From Thermoplasmata archaeon (GTDB lineage Archaea > Thermoplasmatota > Thermoplasmata > Thermoplasmatales > ARK-15), in contig JAGDXR010000009.1 in NCBI GenBank assembly GCA_023261745.1, positions 1 to 35,025 on the forward strand: a stretch of 35,025 nt of DNA, in the 5' to 3' direction. The notes beneath the pieces are model-generated. The model saw only the letters and a program-made list of their open reading frames with translations. It did no database searches and was not told the origin of the DNA. The translations under genes and the position numbers were made by a program. Below are positions 26,520 through 35,025 of this stretch, in pieces (the stretch's first letter is position 1; every line of letters starts with the position of its first letter).

Positions 26520-26613
26520 AAACGTTGAATATTAGAAGAATCGAATTAAAAATTTTTTCATTTAAAAAATTTTCTAAAAGAAAAATTTATATAATAATTA
26601 TAGATCATTAATT

Positions 26614-29600
26614 ATGAAAAGAATAAAAATATTTTCAATTTTAATAATAATGCTCATGATTATTTCTGTTTTTTCATTAACTCTGCCAGAATATAAGGAT
26701 ATTAAAAATCATATAATACCTGATACTTTTACAGATGAAATTAAATATGGATATATTGCAAATGGAAATCCATACATAAATTATATTACTGTAATTAACA
26801 GAAATAATATGACAATTGAATCAAATATTACGGTTGGATACGGTTCCGCCGGAATAGTTACATCTCCAAATGGATCATTTGTTTATGTTTCAAATTTTGA
26901 TTCTAACAATGTTTCAGTAATAAATACAGCAATTAATAAAGTGACGGCTTCAATCAATGTAGGAAGTGGGCCGGGAAGCATTGCAATATCTCCAAATGGA
27001 AAATATCTTGTTGTGGCAAACTCGGGATCGGCCACTATTTCAATAATAAATACGATTAATTATGGTGTAAGAACTGTGAATGTGGGTGGAAACCCTGGTG
27101 GTTATAATGGATTAATCACTTCAGGCTATCCAACGACCGTTCCTGATGGTATAGCCTTCAGTCCCAACAGTTCATATGCTTATGTAAGTAATTCAAATGG
27201 AAATATCACAGTAGTAAATGTTATAACCGGATTGGTCTTGAAACAGATATTAGTTATAAATGAAGGATATTTTAGCATTAACGGACTTGCTATTTCAAAT
27301 AATGGAACTTATCTTTATGTTCTGGTGAACAGATTTGATGGTTCAATAGACTATGGCAGCCATTTATCCGTTATAAATACAAATACATTTTCAATTCTAT
27401 ACAACATATCAACGGATTATGAACCTGAATCAATTGCGCTGGGCAACAATGGAAATATTGCTTACGTAACAAGCGGATATAATGATACTGTAGATGTAAT
27501 AAATTTAAATTCAAAAACTTTGGTCAATAAATTCCTTCTGCCTAAATTTTTAAGTCCAATTGGTCTTTCATTTTCTCCAGATTATCAATTTTTGTATGTA
27601 TGTGATGGTAACAATAATATTTCAGTAATAAATATAAAAAACAATTCGGTTTCAACATATATTATTGTGGGTACTGATCCCATGGCTATTTCAATGGCAG
27701 ATCTGTATCCAGTTAATTTTAGTGAGTATGGACTCCCTTCTGGGCTTAAATGGTCTGTCACCGTAAATTCAACTACAATCACAGGGAATACATCAAAAAT
27801 AGAGTTTCTGGAATCAAATGGTTCCTATACATATTCATTAGGTAGTATCCCTGGCTATCGGCCAAATAATAATCATGGAAACTTTACAGTTGCAGGAAAT
27901 TCTGTTTCAATTTCTGTTCAATGGATCCAAGTTAAGTACAGAATATCTTTTGAAGAAACAGGACTCCCTTCGGGAATCAAGTGGTCTGTTAAATTGAGCA
28001 ATATTACAAATTCTTCAGAAACAAACACAATTAATTTTTATGAGCCAAATGGTACCTATTCTTATTATATTCTCACTGAACCGGGATACACTGCATCACA
28101 AAATTCCGGACAGATCATCATTAAAGGAAAAAATATCACAATAAATATATCATGGTCGGTAAAAAAATATACTGTAACATTTACAGAATCAGGGTTGAAT
28201 ACTGGTGTCCAGTGGTCCGTAACATTTAACGGAACTACAGTATATTCAGAAAACACATCCATTACATTCAGTTGTCCAAATGGCACATATATTTATAGCG
28301 TCGGAAAGGTAAATGGATATATGACAAACAATGTTTCAGGAACTGTTGTTGTCTCCGGAAAAAATATTAAAATCGATATTCTCTGGAATCCTGTATTGTA
28401 TTCTATATATTTCAATGAAACGGGACTGCCCGCAGGTACATCATGGGCAGTACAGTTAAATGGTACAACAAAATATTCAAATACATCAACTATAATCTTT
28501 AAGGAACCTAACGGTTCATACAACTATAATATTTTAGCTGTTAATGGTTATTTTTCAAACATTACATCCGGATCAATAATCGTTTCTGGATCAAATTTGA
28601 TGGAAAATATACTATTTAAAACAATACCGAAATCATACTATGAAATAACATTTACAGAAAATGGTCTCCCAAATGGAACTAACTGGTCGGTTACATTTGA
28701 TCAGAGAACGATTTATTCCACATCACAATCAATAACCTTCTATGCTAAGAATGGAACATATACCTATTCAATATCCATCGTAGCAGGATATTCTATTTCC
28801 TCTTCAACTGGAAATATTGTTGTTTCAGGAAAAAATATTTACAAAAACATAACGTTTTATAAAACTTCCACAGGTCAATATGAACAGTATATGATAATGT
28901 TTGAAGAATCGGGTCTTCCTAACGGAACCAACTGGTCTGTTACTGTGAATGGTATTACAAAATATTCTACTGGAAATAGTATAACATTTAATGTTAGTAA
29001 TGGCTCATATACATACATCATTTCATTTCCTGATGGTTATTCTTCACAGACTCAAAAGGGAACAATAAATGTAAATGGTAATTCAATAACTGTCCCTGTG
29101 GCATATTACAGAACATCATCATTCCCATGGATTTTTATATTTATAATTATCATCGTGATTGTTTTAATCATTGTTTTTATACTGATGAGAAAGAGAAGGA
29201 ATCAGGGAAATATGAATAGTGGTGGTTCATATGGATATCCTCCATCAACAAATTTCCCGCAGAACCCTCCAACACCTCCCCTGCAACAGAACCCAAATAA
29301 CAATGTTTATCCCAATCAACAGACCATTCCTAATACAAATCCCTATCAGATCAATAACCAGAGTTTACAGCAACCACCGCAGAATATGTCAGTTCCGCAG
29401 GTAAACTCCATGGGGGAGAATGTTCTGGTGAATATACCGGGTGCTTTGCTTGCCACAATTGATGGGAAAAAATTGTCAATAATTTCATATTCAGGATCAA
29501 TAGTCATAACAGACCGCCATTTAATTTTTGCATCAAAAGGAAAAAAGGCCACTGCCATAACGGGAGCGCTTGCTGGGGGAATATTTACTGGATTAATATC

Positions 29601-29901
29601 AAAAGGGATGACAAAGGTTGATATTTCCGATTTAATGAATCAGATCAATGAACCCGGATCATTCATAACAGATTTATCGAATGTAAATTCAATAAATGCA
29701 AAGCCTTCAGGACTTTCAAGGTTCAGCCAAGGAAAAATAGATATATCGTTTAAATATCCGATAACTTTGAACGGGATTAACGTTTCAGGACAGAGTGTTG
29801 AATTCCTGTTCATGCCAAAAGGATATCCTGGAGGAACAAATTTAAAGAAAGAGATTGCTGATTACATAAACAATAGCATATCACAGCTCATAGGAAAATG
29901 A
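26614..29901 (+). CDS. Large surface protein: YVTN-type beta-propeller, six Thermoplasmatales repeats, TM helix, cytosolic PH/GRAM-like domain
   Basis: 1095 aa; N-terminal signal; SPNGSFVYVSNFDSNNVSVINT propeller repeats; six 'F.E.GLP.G..WSV..NG' repeats; FPWIFIFIIIIVIVLIIVFILMRKRR TM. Confidence 0.85.
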   Translation: MKRIKIFSILIIMLMIISVFSLTLPEYKDIKNHIIPDTFTDEIKYGYIANGNPYINYITVINRNNMTIESNITVGYGSAGIVTSPNGSFVYVSNFDSNNVSVINTAINKVTASINVGSGPGSIAISPNGKYLVVANSGSATISIINTINYGVRTVNVGGNPGGYNGLITSGYPTTVPDGIAFSPNSSYAYVSNSNGNITVVNVITGLVLKQILVINEGYFSINGLAISNNGTYLYVLVNRFDGSIDYGSHLSVINTNTFSILYNISTDYEPESIALGNNGNIAYVTSGYNDTVDVINLNSKTLVNKFLLPKFLSPIGLSFSPDYQFLYVCDGNNNISVINIKNNSVSTYIIVGTDPMAISMADLYPVNFSEYGLPSGLKWSVTVNSTTITGNTSKIEFLESNGSYTYSLGSIPGYRPNNNHGNFTVAGNSVSISVQWIQVKYRISFEETGLPSGIKWSVKLSNITNSSETNTINFYEPNGTYSYYILTEPGYTASQNSGQIIIKGKNITINISWSVKKYTVTFTESGLNTGVQWSVTFNGTTVYSENTSITFSCPNGTYIYSVGKVNGYMTNNVSGTVVVSGKNIKIDILWNPVLYSIYFNETGLPAGTSWAVQLNGTTKYSNTSTIIFKEPNGSYNYNILAVNGYFSNITSGSIIVSGSNLMENILFKTIPKSYYEITFTENGLPNGTNWSVTFDQRTIYSTSQSITFYAKNGTYTYSISIVAGYSISSSTGNIVVSGKNIYKNITFYKTSTGQYEQYMIMFEESGLPNGTNWSVTVNGITKYSTGNSITFNVSNGSYTYIISFPDGYSSQTQKGTINVNGNSITVPVAYYRTSSFPWIFIFIIIIVIVLIIVFILMRKRRNQGNMNSGGSYGYPPSTNFPQNPPTPPLQQNPNNNVYPNQQTIPNTNPYQINNQSLQQPPQNMSVPQVNSMGENVLVNIPGALLATIDGKKLSIISYSGSIVITDRHLIFASKGKKATAITGALAGGIFTGLISKGMTKVDISDLMNQINEPGSFITDLSNVNSINAKPSGLSRFSQGKIDISFKYPITLNGINVSGQSVEFLFMPKGYPGGTNLKKEIADYINNSISQLIGK
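27706..29110 (+). repeat. Six tandem about 75-80-aa coding repeats (GLPsGtkWSVtlNGttkyS...pNGtYtYsv...GY)
   Basis: Starts near 27706, 27935, 28165, 28396, 28638, 28887; each has the (E/N)xGLPxGxxWSV core. Confidence 0.85.
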
Positions 29902-29979
29902 TCTGAAAATAATATAATCATTTTCATAAATAATTATAAATTTGGAAAAGTTTTAATATTCTCATTTTCTAATTATAAG

Positions 29980-30417
29980 ATGCACGAGGTAATAAGGATG
30001 GCCATGAATAATGATAACATAGAACATGTTTATGACATAGTACCACTAAAGGTACTGGCCACCGCCATAAGAAACGGTATCAGATCCACCCCAAAGGTAG
30101 GAGAGGAGGAGGCCATCCATCTTGCAAGTCACATTTTAAATTTTTTTGGCTATGATGACAGGATAATAGATAATTATCTTGAACCAGACGACAGGGGATT
30201 ATTTTACATGATGGAAGAAATAGGTATTCTTGTTCCCGAAAGGGAAGAAATAACGTTATATGATGGAAGGGAATGGAGGATACATTACTGGAATTTGAAT
30301 ATAAAGAAAATTTTTGATCTACAGAAAGAGATAATAGTGGAAGAAGAGGAGGAAGAATCCTACGATGTATACAAGGAAATCCCTGATGAAATCTGGAACA
30401 GAGGAGAAGGAGAATAA
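29980..30417 (+). CDS. Conserved hypothetical protein with acidic tail, upstream of ABCE1
   Basis: 145 aa; coding context (start overlaps ABCE1 start), no recognised domain; EEEEEE-rich C-terminus. Confidence 0.65.
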   Translation: MHEVIRMAMNNDNIEHVYDIVPLKVLATAIRNGIRSTPKVGEEEAIHLASHILNFFGYDDRIIDNYLEPDDRGLFYMMEEIGILVPEREEITLYDGREWRIHYWNLNIKKIFDLQKEIIVEEEEEESYDVYKEIPDEIWNRGEGE

Positions 30418-32180
30418 TGCATATAGCAGTCATAAATTACGATTTGTGTCATCCAAAGAAATGCAATCATGAATGTGAATATTACTGTCCCCCGCAGAGG
30501 AATGGTATTAAGGTAATAGAATTCGCAGAAGATAATTTTCCACATATTCATGAAAAATTGTGTATAGGGTGTGGAATCTGTGCACATAAGTGTCCATACA
30601 GTGCAATCAAGATCATAAAATTACCCGATGAGATGCAAAGAGATATAATGCATAAATATTCTGAAAACGGATTCAGATTATACAGATTGCCTTCTATTTC
30701 AAGGGGTATCCCGATAGGAATAATAGGTCAGAACGGTTTGGGGAAGACCACCGCTATAAACATACTATCAGGCATTATCATTCCAAATTTCGGAGAATAT
30801 CAAAAAAAGGGGGATAAGGACAGAGTTCTGGATTATTTTAAAGGTTCCATATATTACGATTATTTCAGAAACCTTTACGATGGAAAAATAAAGGTAGCCC
30901 TTAAACCACAATATGTAGATTCAATTCCAAAAATGTATTCCGGAAAAGTCAGGGAGCTGATATCGAGAATTGATGGTAATAAAAAGGATGAGATAATTTC
31001 AAGATTCAGAATAGAAAACCTGATGGAGAGAGACATTAAGGTTCTTTCAGGGGGTGAGCTTCAATGGCTTGCAATTTCAACAACCCTGATGAAAGATGCT
31101 GATGTTTTCTTCTTTGATGAACCAACATCTTATTTAGACATAAAGCAGAGACTGGAATTGGCAAAAATTTTGAAAGAAGTTTCTGAAAAGAAGCAGGTCT
31201 ATGTGGTTGAACATGATCTTGCGATATTGGACTATTTGAGTGATCAGGTCCATTTACTGTATGGAAATGAAGGTGCATATGGAATTGTTTCAATACCACT
31301 TTCATCCAAACAGGGAATAAATGAATATCTACAAGGATTCATAAGAGAGGAAAATGTTAGAATAAGGGACTGGGAAGTAAAATTTTATGTACATCCACCA
31401 GGTTCATCCAGATCAAACATTCCGATAATCGAGTGGGATATGATTATAAAAAGATATGAGAATTTTAAATTAAATGTAAACAAGGGAATGCTGCTTAAGG
31501 GGGAGATTGTAGGTGTTGTGGGGCCAAATGCTACAGGAAAAACCACTTTTGTAAAAATGCTTGCAGGTGTGGAAAAACCTGATGAAGGTTATGTGAGTTC
31601 TCAGATGAAAGTATCTTACAAACCTCAGTACATAAGGATTGATGAAAACATAACCGTTTATGATTACATAAGAGGTAAAATAGGAGAAAATATGGATGAT
31701 AACTTTTTCAAGGTAGAGATATGGGAACCATTAAACCTAAAGATTATATCAGAGAGCAAAATAAATGATCTATCCGGTGGAGAATTGCAGATTGTAGAAA
31801 TAGCTTCATGCTTGGGAACGGATGCGGATATTTATCTTATGGATGAACCATCAGCATATCTGGACTCATCAAGAAGGATTTTTGTTTCAAAGGTAATAAG
31901 AAGGTTCATAGAAAACAGGAAAAAGAGTGCCCTTATTGTGGATCATGATATTTATTTGATTGACTTAATTTCTGACTCTCTCATGGTCTTTGAAGGTGAG
32001 CCGGGAAAAATGGGTATAGGGAATGGTCCATATCCTATGAGGGAAGGGATGAACAGATTTCTTAAAAATGTGGATATCACATTCAGAAGGGATAATAATA
32101 CAAAAAGACCTAGGATTAATAAGCCTGGATCTTACAATGACAGGGAACAAAAAAATAAGGGGGAGTATTATTATATATAA
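30417..32180 (+). CDS. Ribosome recycling ATPase ABCE1/RLI
   Basis: Fe-S N-terminus CHPKKCNHECEYYC / CIGCGICAHKCP; two ABC domains GQNGLGKTT and GPNATGKTT with LSGGELQ signatures. Confidence 0.97.
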   Translation: MHIAVINYDLCHPKKCNHECEYYCPPQRNGIKVIEFAEDNFPHIHEKLCIGCGICAHKCPYSAIKIIKLPDEMQRDIMHKYSENGFRLYRLPSISRGIPIGIIGQNGLGKTTAINILSGIIIPNFGEYQKKGDKDRVLDYFKGSIYYDYFRNLYDGKIKVALKPQYVDSIPKMYSGKVRELISRIDGNKKDEIISRFRIENLMERDIKVLSGGELQWLAISTTLMKDADVFFFDEPTSYLDIKQRLELAKILKEVSEKKQVYVVEHDLAILDYLSDQVHLLYGNEGAYGIVSIPLSSKQGINEYLQGFIREENVRIRDWEVKFYVHPPGSSRSNIPIIEWDMIIKRYENFKLNVNKGMLLKGEIVGVVGPNATGKTTFVKMLAGVEKPDEGYVSSQMKVSYKPQYIRIDENITVYDYIRGKIGENMDDNFFKVEIWEPLNLKIISESKINDLSGGELQIVEIASCLGTDADIYLMDEPSAYLDSSRRIFVSKVIRRFIENRKKSALIVDHDIYLIDLISDSLMVFEGEPGKMGIGNGPYPMREGMNRFLKNVDITFRRDNNTKRPRINKPGSYNDREQKNKGEYYYI

Positions 32181-32182
32181 GT

Positions 32183-32848
32183 ATGATAATCCTGGACTAT
32201 AGAGAAAGAAGTATCATTTCACTGATGTTTGATATAGATGATAGAATAGATATCTATAACCTTCCGGTAGGTGATATTCTTATACCTGTAAATGGTTCCG
32301 CTATTTTAATTGAAAGAAAAACACCATTGGATTTATCATCCTCAATAAAAACAAGGAGAATTTTCGATCAGGCTTCAAGAATTTTTAAAGAAGATAGTGT
32401 TTTGAATTATAAAATAAAGAGAAAAATTTTGCTGATACATGGAGAAATCATGGACTATGAAAATCTACTCGGTTTGAGTGTGGCATCGATATACGGGGCA
32501 ATACTGGAAATAAGATACAGATATAGAATCGATGTATTTGTATCCCCAAATGATTTCCATTTTAAGGAATTCATAAGGATTCTCAGGAAAAGAGAAATTG
32601 AGGGAAAAGATGACGGGAATTTTGAAGAAGTATGGGAAAGGAGAATTAATAAGTCGGATACATTGGAATCATGGAAAATTTACGTCCTAACATCTCTGCC
32701 ATATGTTGGCGATAAAACGGCAAAATTTCTTCTGGAGAGGTTCAGAACAATTGAAAATATAGCAAAAGCTCCTCTATCTGATCTAAAAAATATTCCTGGA
32801 ATTGGAGAAAAAAAGGCTAAAAAAATATATGATATATTTCATCAGTGA
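32183..32848 (+). CDS. XPF/ERCC4-type endonuclease, short form (nuclease + HhH, no helicase)
   Basis: ILDYRER...GDILIPVNGSAILIERKTPLDLSSSI (ERK nuclease motif), tandem helix-hairpin-helix LPYVGDKTAKFLLERF / IPGIGEKKAKKI. Confidence 0.92.
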   Translation: MIILDYRERSIISLMFDIDDRIDIYNLPVGDILIPVNGSAILIERKTPLDLSSSIKTRRIFDQASRIFKEDSVLNYKIKRKILLIHGEIMDYENLLGLSVASIYGAILEIRYRYRIDVFVSPNDFHFKEFIRILRKREIEGKDDGNFEEVWERRINKSDTLESWKIYVLTSLPYVGDKTAKFLLERFRTIENIAKAPLSDLKNIPGIGEKKAKKIYDIFHQ

Positions 32849-33588
32849 ACGATTTTGGATATTGTTATACCTGTCTCTGTAAGATTATATTTGAATACTC
32901 CAACCTTATCAGGATAATTTCTGAACTTTTTTATTGTGAATATCCTGTCAAAACCCATCGGTGCCCTAACATTTTCCATGGTCAATATGATATCCACAAT
33001 TTCTTCAATGGCGTTTTGAACCATGGATGGATAAAGGGATGAGACCTGGGTAAGGAGTGCAACTCCCTGGGTATACTGTGTATGCATTTTTATTGTCCTC
33101 ACCGTTGAAAGAGCTTCAGAATGATCCGTCTGGCTGAAAAGAAAATCTAAAGAATCCAGAACCATTCTGTAAGGTGATTTGACCGTGGAAAGTGCGTATT
33201 TAACAAGTGTTATTATTTCGAATTCCTTTTCAAGCTTGAATTTATGAGGCTTGAGTATTTCCTCAGCAGGAATTCCTTCCTCCCTATATTTACTTATTAT
33301 TATCTCCTTTTCCAGAACCCTCTTATAATATGCCTCACCTATATTTATTATCGATATATTATCAGTCTTCCATTTAAAATTCTTCATGGTATTCAAGATA
33401 TCTTCCGTTCTTTCATTTGTAGTAAGATAAACTGAATGTTCTCCCGGAATGTAACTTGATGCAAATTGCTTTGCAAATACCTCAATTCCAGACCCTGGCG
33501 TACCTGATAATAATATTGTATACCCCATAGGCACACCCATCATCAATGACGAATCAAGATTCTCAATTCCCGTTGGGACGGTTTTCAT
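32842..33588 (-). CDS. KaiC/RecA-superfamily protein with degenerate Walker A
   Basis: TGIENLDSSLMMGVPMGYTILLSGTPGSGIEVFAKQFASSY (GK[TS]->GIE), VYLTTNERTEDIL, YRMVLDSLDFL. Confidence 0.88.
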   Translation of the reverse strand: MKTVPTGIENLDSSLMMGVPMGYTILLSGTPGSGIEVFAKQFASSYIPGEHSVYLTTNERTEDILNTMKNFKWKTDNISIINIGEAYYKRVLEKEIIISKYREEGIPAEEILKPHKFKLEKEFEIITLVKYALSTVKSPYRMVLDSLDFLFSQTDHSEALSTVRTIKMHTQYTQGVALLTQVSSLYPSMVQNAIEEIVDIILTMENVRAPMGFDRIFTIKKFRNYPDKVGVFKYNLTETGITISKIVH

Positions 33589-33589
33589 G

Positions 33590-34150
33590 TCAATCTACCT
33601 CTATAATTTCATCGCTCACTATACTCATTATATTTTTTATTTCCTGCGTATTCTGGTCCCTTATTGATAAAATTATAAAGAATGCATTTTTAGACCTTAT
33701 TAATGTAGCGAATAAATGGAAAAATTCAGAGAGTATTTTTGTGTCATTGTGAACAGCCAGGGTATTGATTGAATCTATTATTATTGCAACGTCCCCCTTG
33801 ATATATTTTTCCATTATGTATTCCGTTTTGATCATTATCGTTTCAAGCATTGTTGGGCTCTCTACATAAAGAATATTGGGATTATTATATTCAGAAGCCA
33901 TCATAATGCTTGATATTGTATCAACAAAGTATATGTTATTCAGATCCAGGCCATAGACTTCAAGCAAACTTATAATGTTTTTACTGGGAATTGTTGAGGA
34001 TATGTAAATTACTGAAAGGTTCTTTTCCTTTGTAAATGCGTTAAGAAGATCTTTTATTCCTTCAAAAAATGATGTGATATTGAAAATGACACTAAAACTC
34101 TCAGGATCAGTTATGGATTTTAATTTTATCAGAAATTCATCATAATTCAT
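33590..34150 (-). CDS. KaiC/RecA-superfamily-like protein lacking Walker A
   Basis: 186 aa; Walker-B-like DVAIIIDSINTL in the order and context of neighbouring KaiC paralogues; no P-loop. Confidence 0.7.
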   Translation of the reverse strand: MNYDEFLIKLKSITDPESFSVIFNITSFFEGIKDLLNAFTKEKNLSVIYISSTIPSKNIISLLEVYGLDLNNIYFVDTISSIMMASEYNNPNILYVESPTMLETIMIKTEYIMEKYIKGDVAIIIDSINTLAVHNDTKILSEFFHLFATLIRSKNAFFIILSIRDQNTQEIKNIMSIVSDEIIEVD

Positions 34151-34885
34151 CTATTCACCCCCATTCTTTAGCAGGGGAACAAGCATTATTCCTATGGACG
34201 TTAATTCCAGAACATATGTTGCTCTTGAATGTGCGGTCCCTCTCATCTTTATTACTCTGAGTGTCCTGAGTAGATCCCCCCTTCTTTCATAATTTCCCAT
34301 CAGGATTATTCCATCCGCAATTGCTTCTTCAACTCCGTATTGTGAATAACCCTTTGCAAATGGTAATAGTTCTGATATCATTAAGGTGGTAGCACCGAAC
34401 TCCTGAAGAGCTTTTCCCAATCTCAGTATAAATTCCATTATTTTTTCTTCTGTCTCAAGCCTGTAACATATACTTGTAATTGAATCTATCACAACCCTCT
34501 TTATATTGAATTCCTTGACAATTTTTATAATATTTTCAATAAGAAGATTTATATCCTCAATATTAAACTGAAGTTTATTCAGGCCAAGTTTCTCATAAAT
34601 TTCAGGTATATCTATAAAAATTATATCCTTCTGAATGTTTTCTCTCGAGAAAAAATCGTATGTTATCAGATTTTCAACCAGTTTCCCTGAGTCTTCTGTA
34701 ACAGATATATAAAGGCCCTTTTCACCCATGATTGCTCCATGCACTAAAAATTCTATACTAAGGGTTGTTTTGCCTGTCCCGGCAGATCCAGAAATTAAAA
34801 CTGTATTACCAACAGGTATACCACCATTAAGAATTGTGTCCAGACCACGTATACCAGTTAGACACTTTTTTCTGGCTTCTGCCAT
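34151..34885 (-). CDS. KaiC-domain ATPase
   Basis: TGIRGLDTILNGGIPVGNTVLISGSAGTGKTTLSIEFLVHGA intact Walker A; VVIDSITSI Walker B; start taken as MAEARKK, not the upstream TTG at 34945. Confidence 0.93.
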   Translation of the reverse strand: MAEARKKCLTGIRGLDTILNGGIPVGNTVLISGSAGTGKTTLSIEFLVHGAIMGEKGLYISVTEDSGKLVENLITYDFFSRENIQKDIIFIDIPEIYEKLGLNKLQFNIEDINLLIENIIKIVKEFNIKRVVIDSITSICYRLETEEKIMEFILRLGKALQEFGATTLMISELLPFAKGYSQYGVEEAIADGIILMGNYERRGDLLRTLRVIKMRGTAHSRATYVLELTSIGIMLVPLLKNGGE

Positions 34886-34932
34886 AATTAAGTAAGTTAT
34901 ATTTGGTTTATTAAACTTTATTATTTCAAAAT

Positions 34933-35025
34933 GTGACCCTCTCAACTAAAGCATCAGTGCTTCCTAACTTGTCAGCTACTCCTCGCTAAAGCTTCGGAGC
35001 CTGTTGCTGGCCTCCTGCTCCACCC
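34933..35025 (-). mobile_element. Possible IS200/IS605-type element right end with 3' tail of a TnpB-like CDS
   Basis: GC-rich contrast; partial frame ...VEQEASNRLRSFSEE* (stop 34976-34978) followed by hairpin AAGCA-TCAG-TGCTT (34949-34962) and GAGAGGGTCAC. Confidence 0.4.

Noticed and set aside
27706-29110. Tandem repeats considered as a CRISPR-like or intergenic repeat array
   Set aside because: Repeats are in-frame protein repeats (about 230-250 nt) with divergent nucleotides; no short identical direct repeats with unique spacers.
30417-32180. Possible loss of an Fe-S ligand in ABCE1 (the usual GKLCI is GIKVI)
   Set aside because: All eight cysteines of the CX4CX3CX3C...CX2CX2CX3CP pattern are present; the missing Cys is not part of that pattern as I know it.
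32822-32848. Possible PIP box at the XPF C-terminus (KKIYDIFHQ)
   Set aside because: No Gln at position 1 and wrong spacing; does not fit QxxhxxFF.
34886-34945. Extended N-terminus of the KaiC ATPase (TTG start, MRGSHFEIIKFNKPNITYLI)
   Set aside because: Upstream codons run into the putative IS end; the conserved KaiC N-terminus begins at MAEARKKCLTGIRGLD (34885).

Overview
The window is a 35 kb, AT-rich, gene-dense archaeal chromosomal segment. Gene content, apparent leaderless promoters and Thermoplasmatales-style surface-protein repeats suggest an acidophilic or related Thermoplasmatales euryarchaeon (inference). Most of it is housekeeping: alaS, gar1-tfb, eno-rpsB-memo, ppdK, carbamate kinase, ABCE1, peptidases, DedA. 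I saw no rRNA, tRNA or CRISPR. Main points of interest: (1) a three-gene cassette at 1329-4081, made of a divergent, motif-degenerate family-B DNA polymerase (PolB2-like), a small helical protein, and a RecA-fold-like protein without Walker A that ends in a PCNA-binding (PIP-box-like) peptide, GQLSIFDF; the layout resembles a mutasome. (2) A tight run of three KaiC/RecA-superfamily genes at 32842-34885, in which one has an intact Walker A and two are degenerate. (3) A bacterial-type (queuine/preQ1-class) tRNA-guanine transglycosylase with an altered substrate pocket, inside an overlapping operon. (4) A MutS1 homologue with a clamp-binding-like tail. (5) A 1095-aa predicted beta-propeller + six-repeat + TM + cytosolic-domain surface protein. 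Both window ends carry GC-richer hairpin sequence resembling IS200/IS605-type (tnpB) ends, so the window may be a contig broken at repeats.
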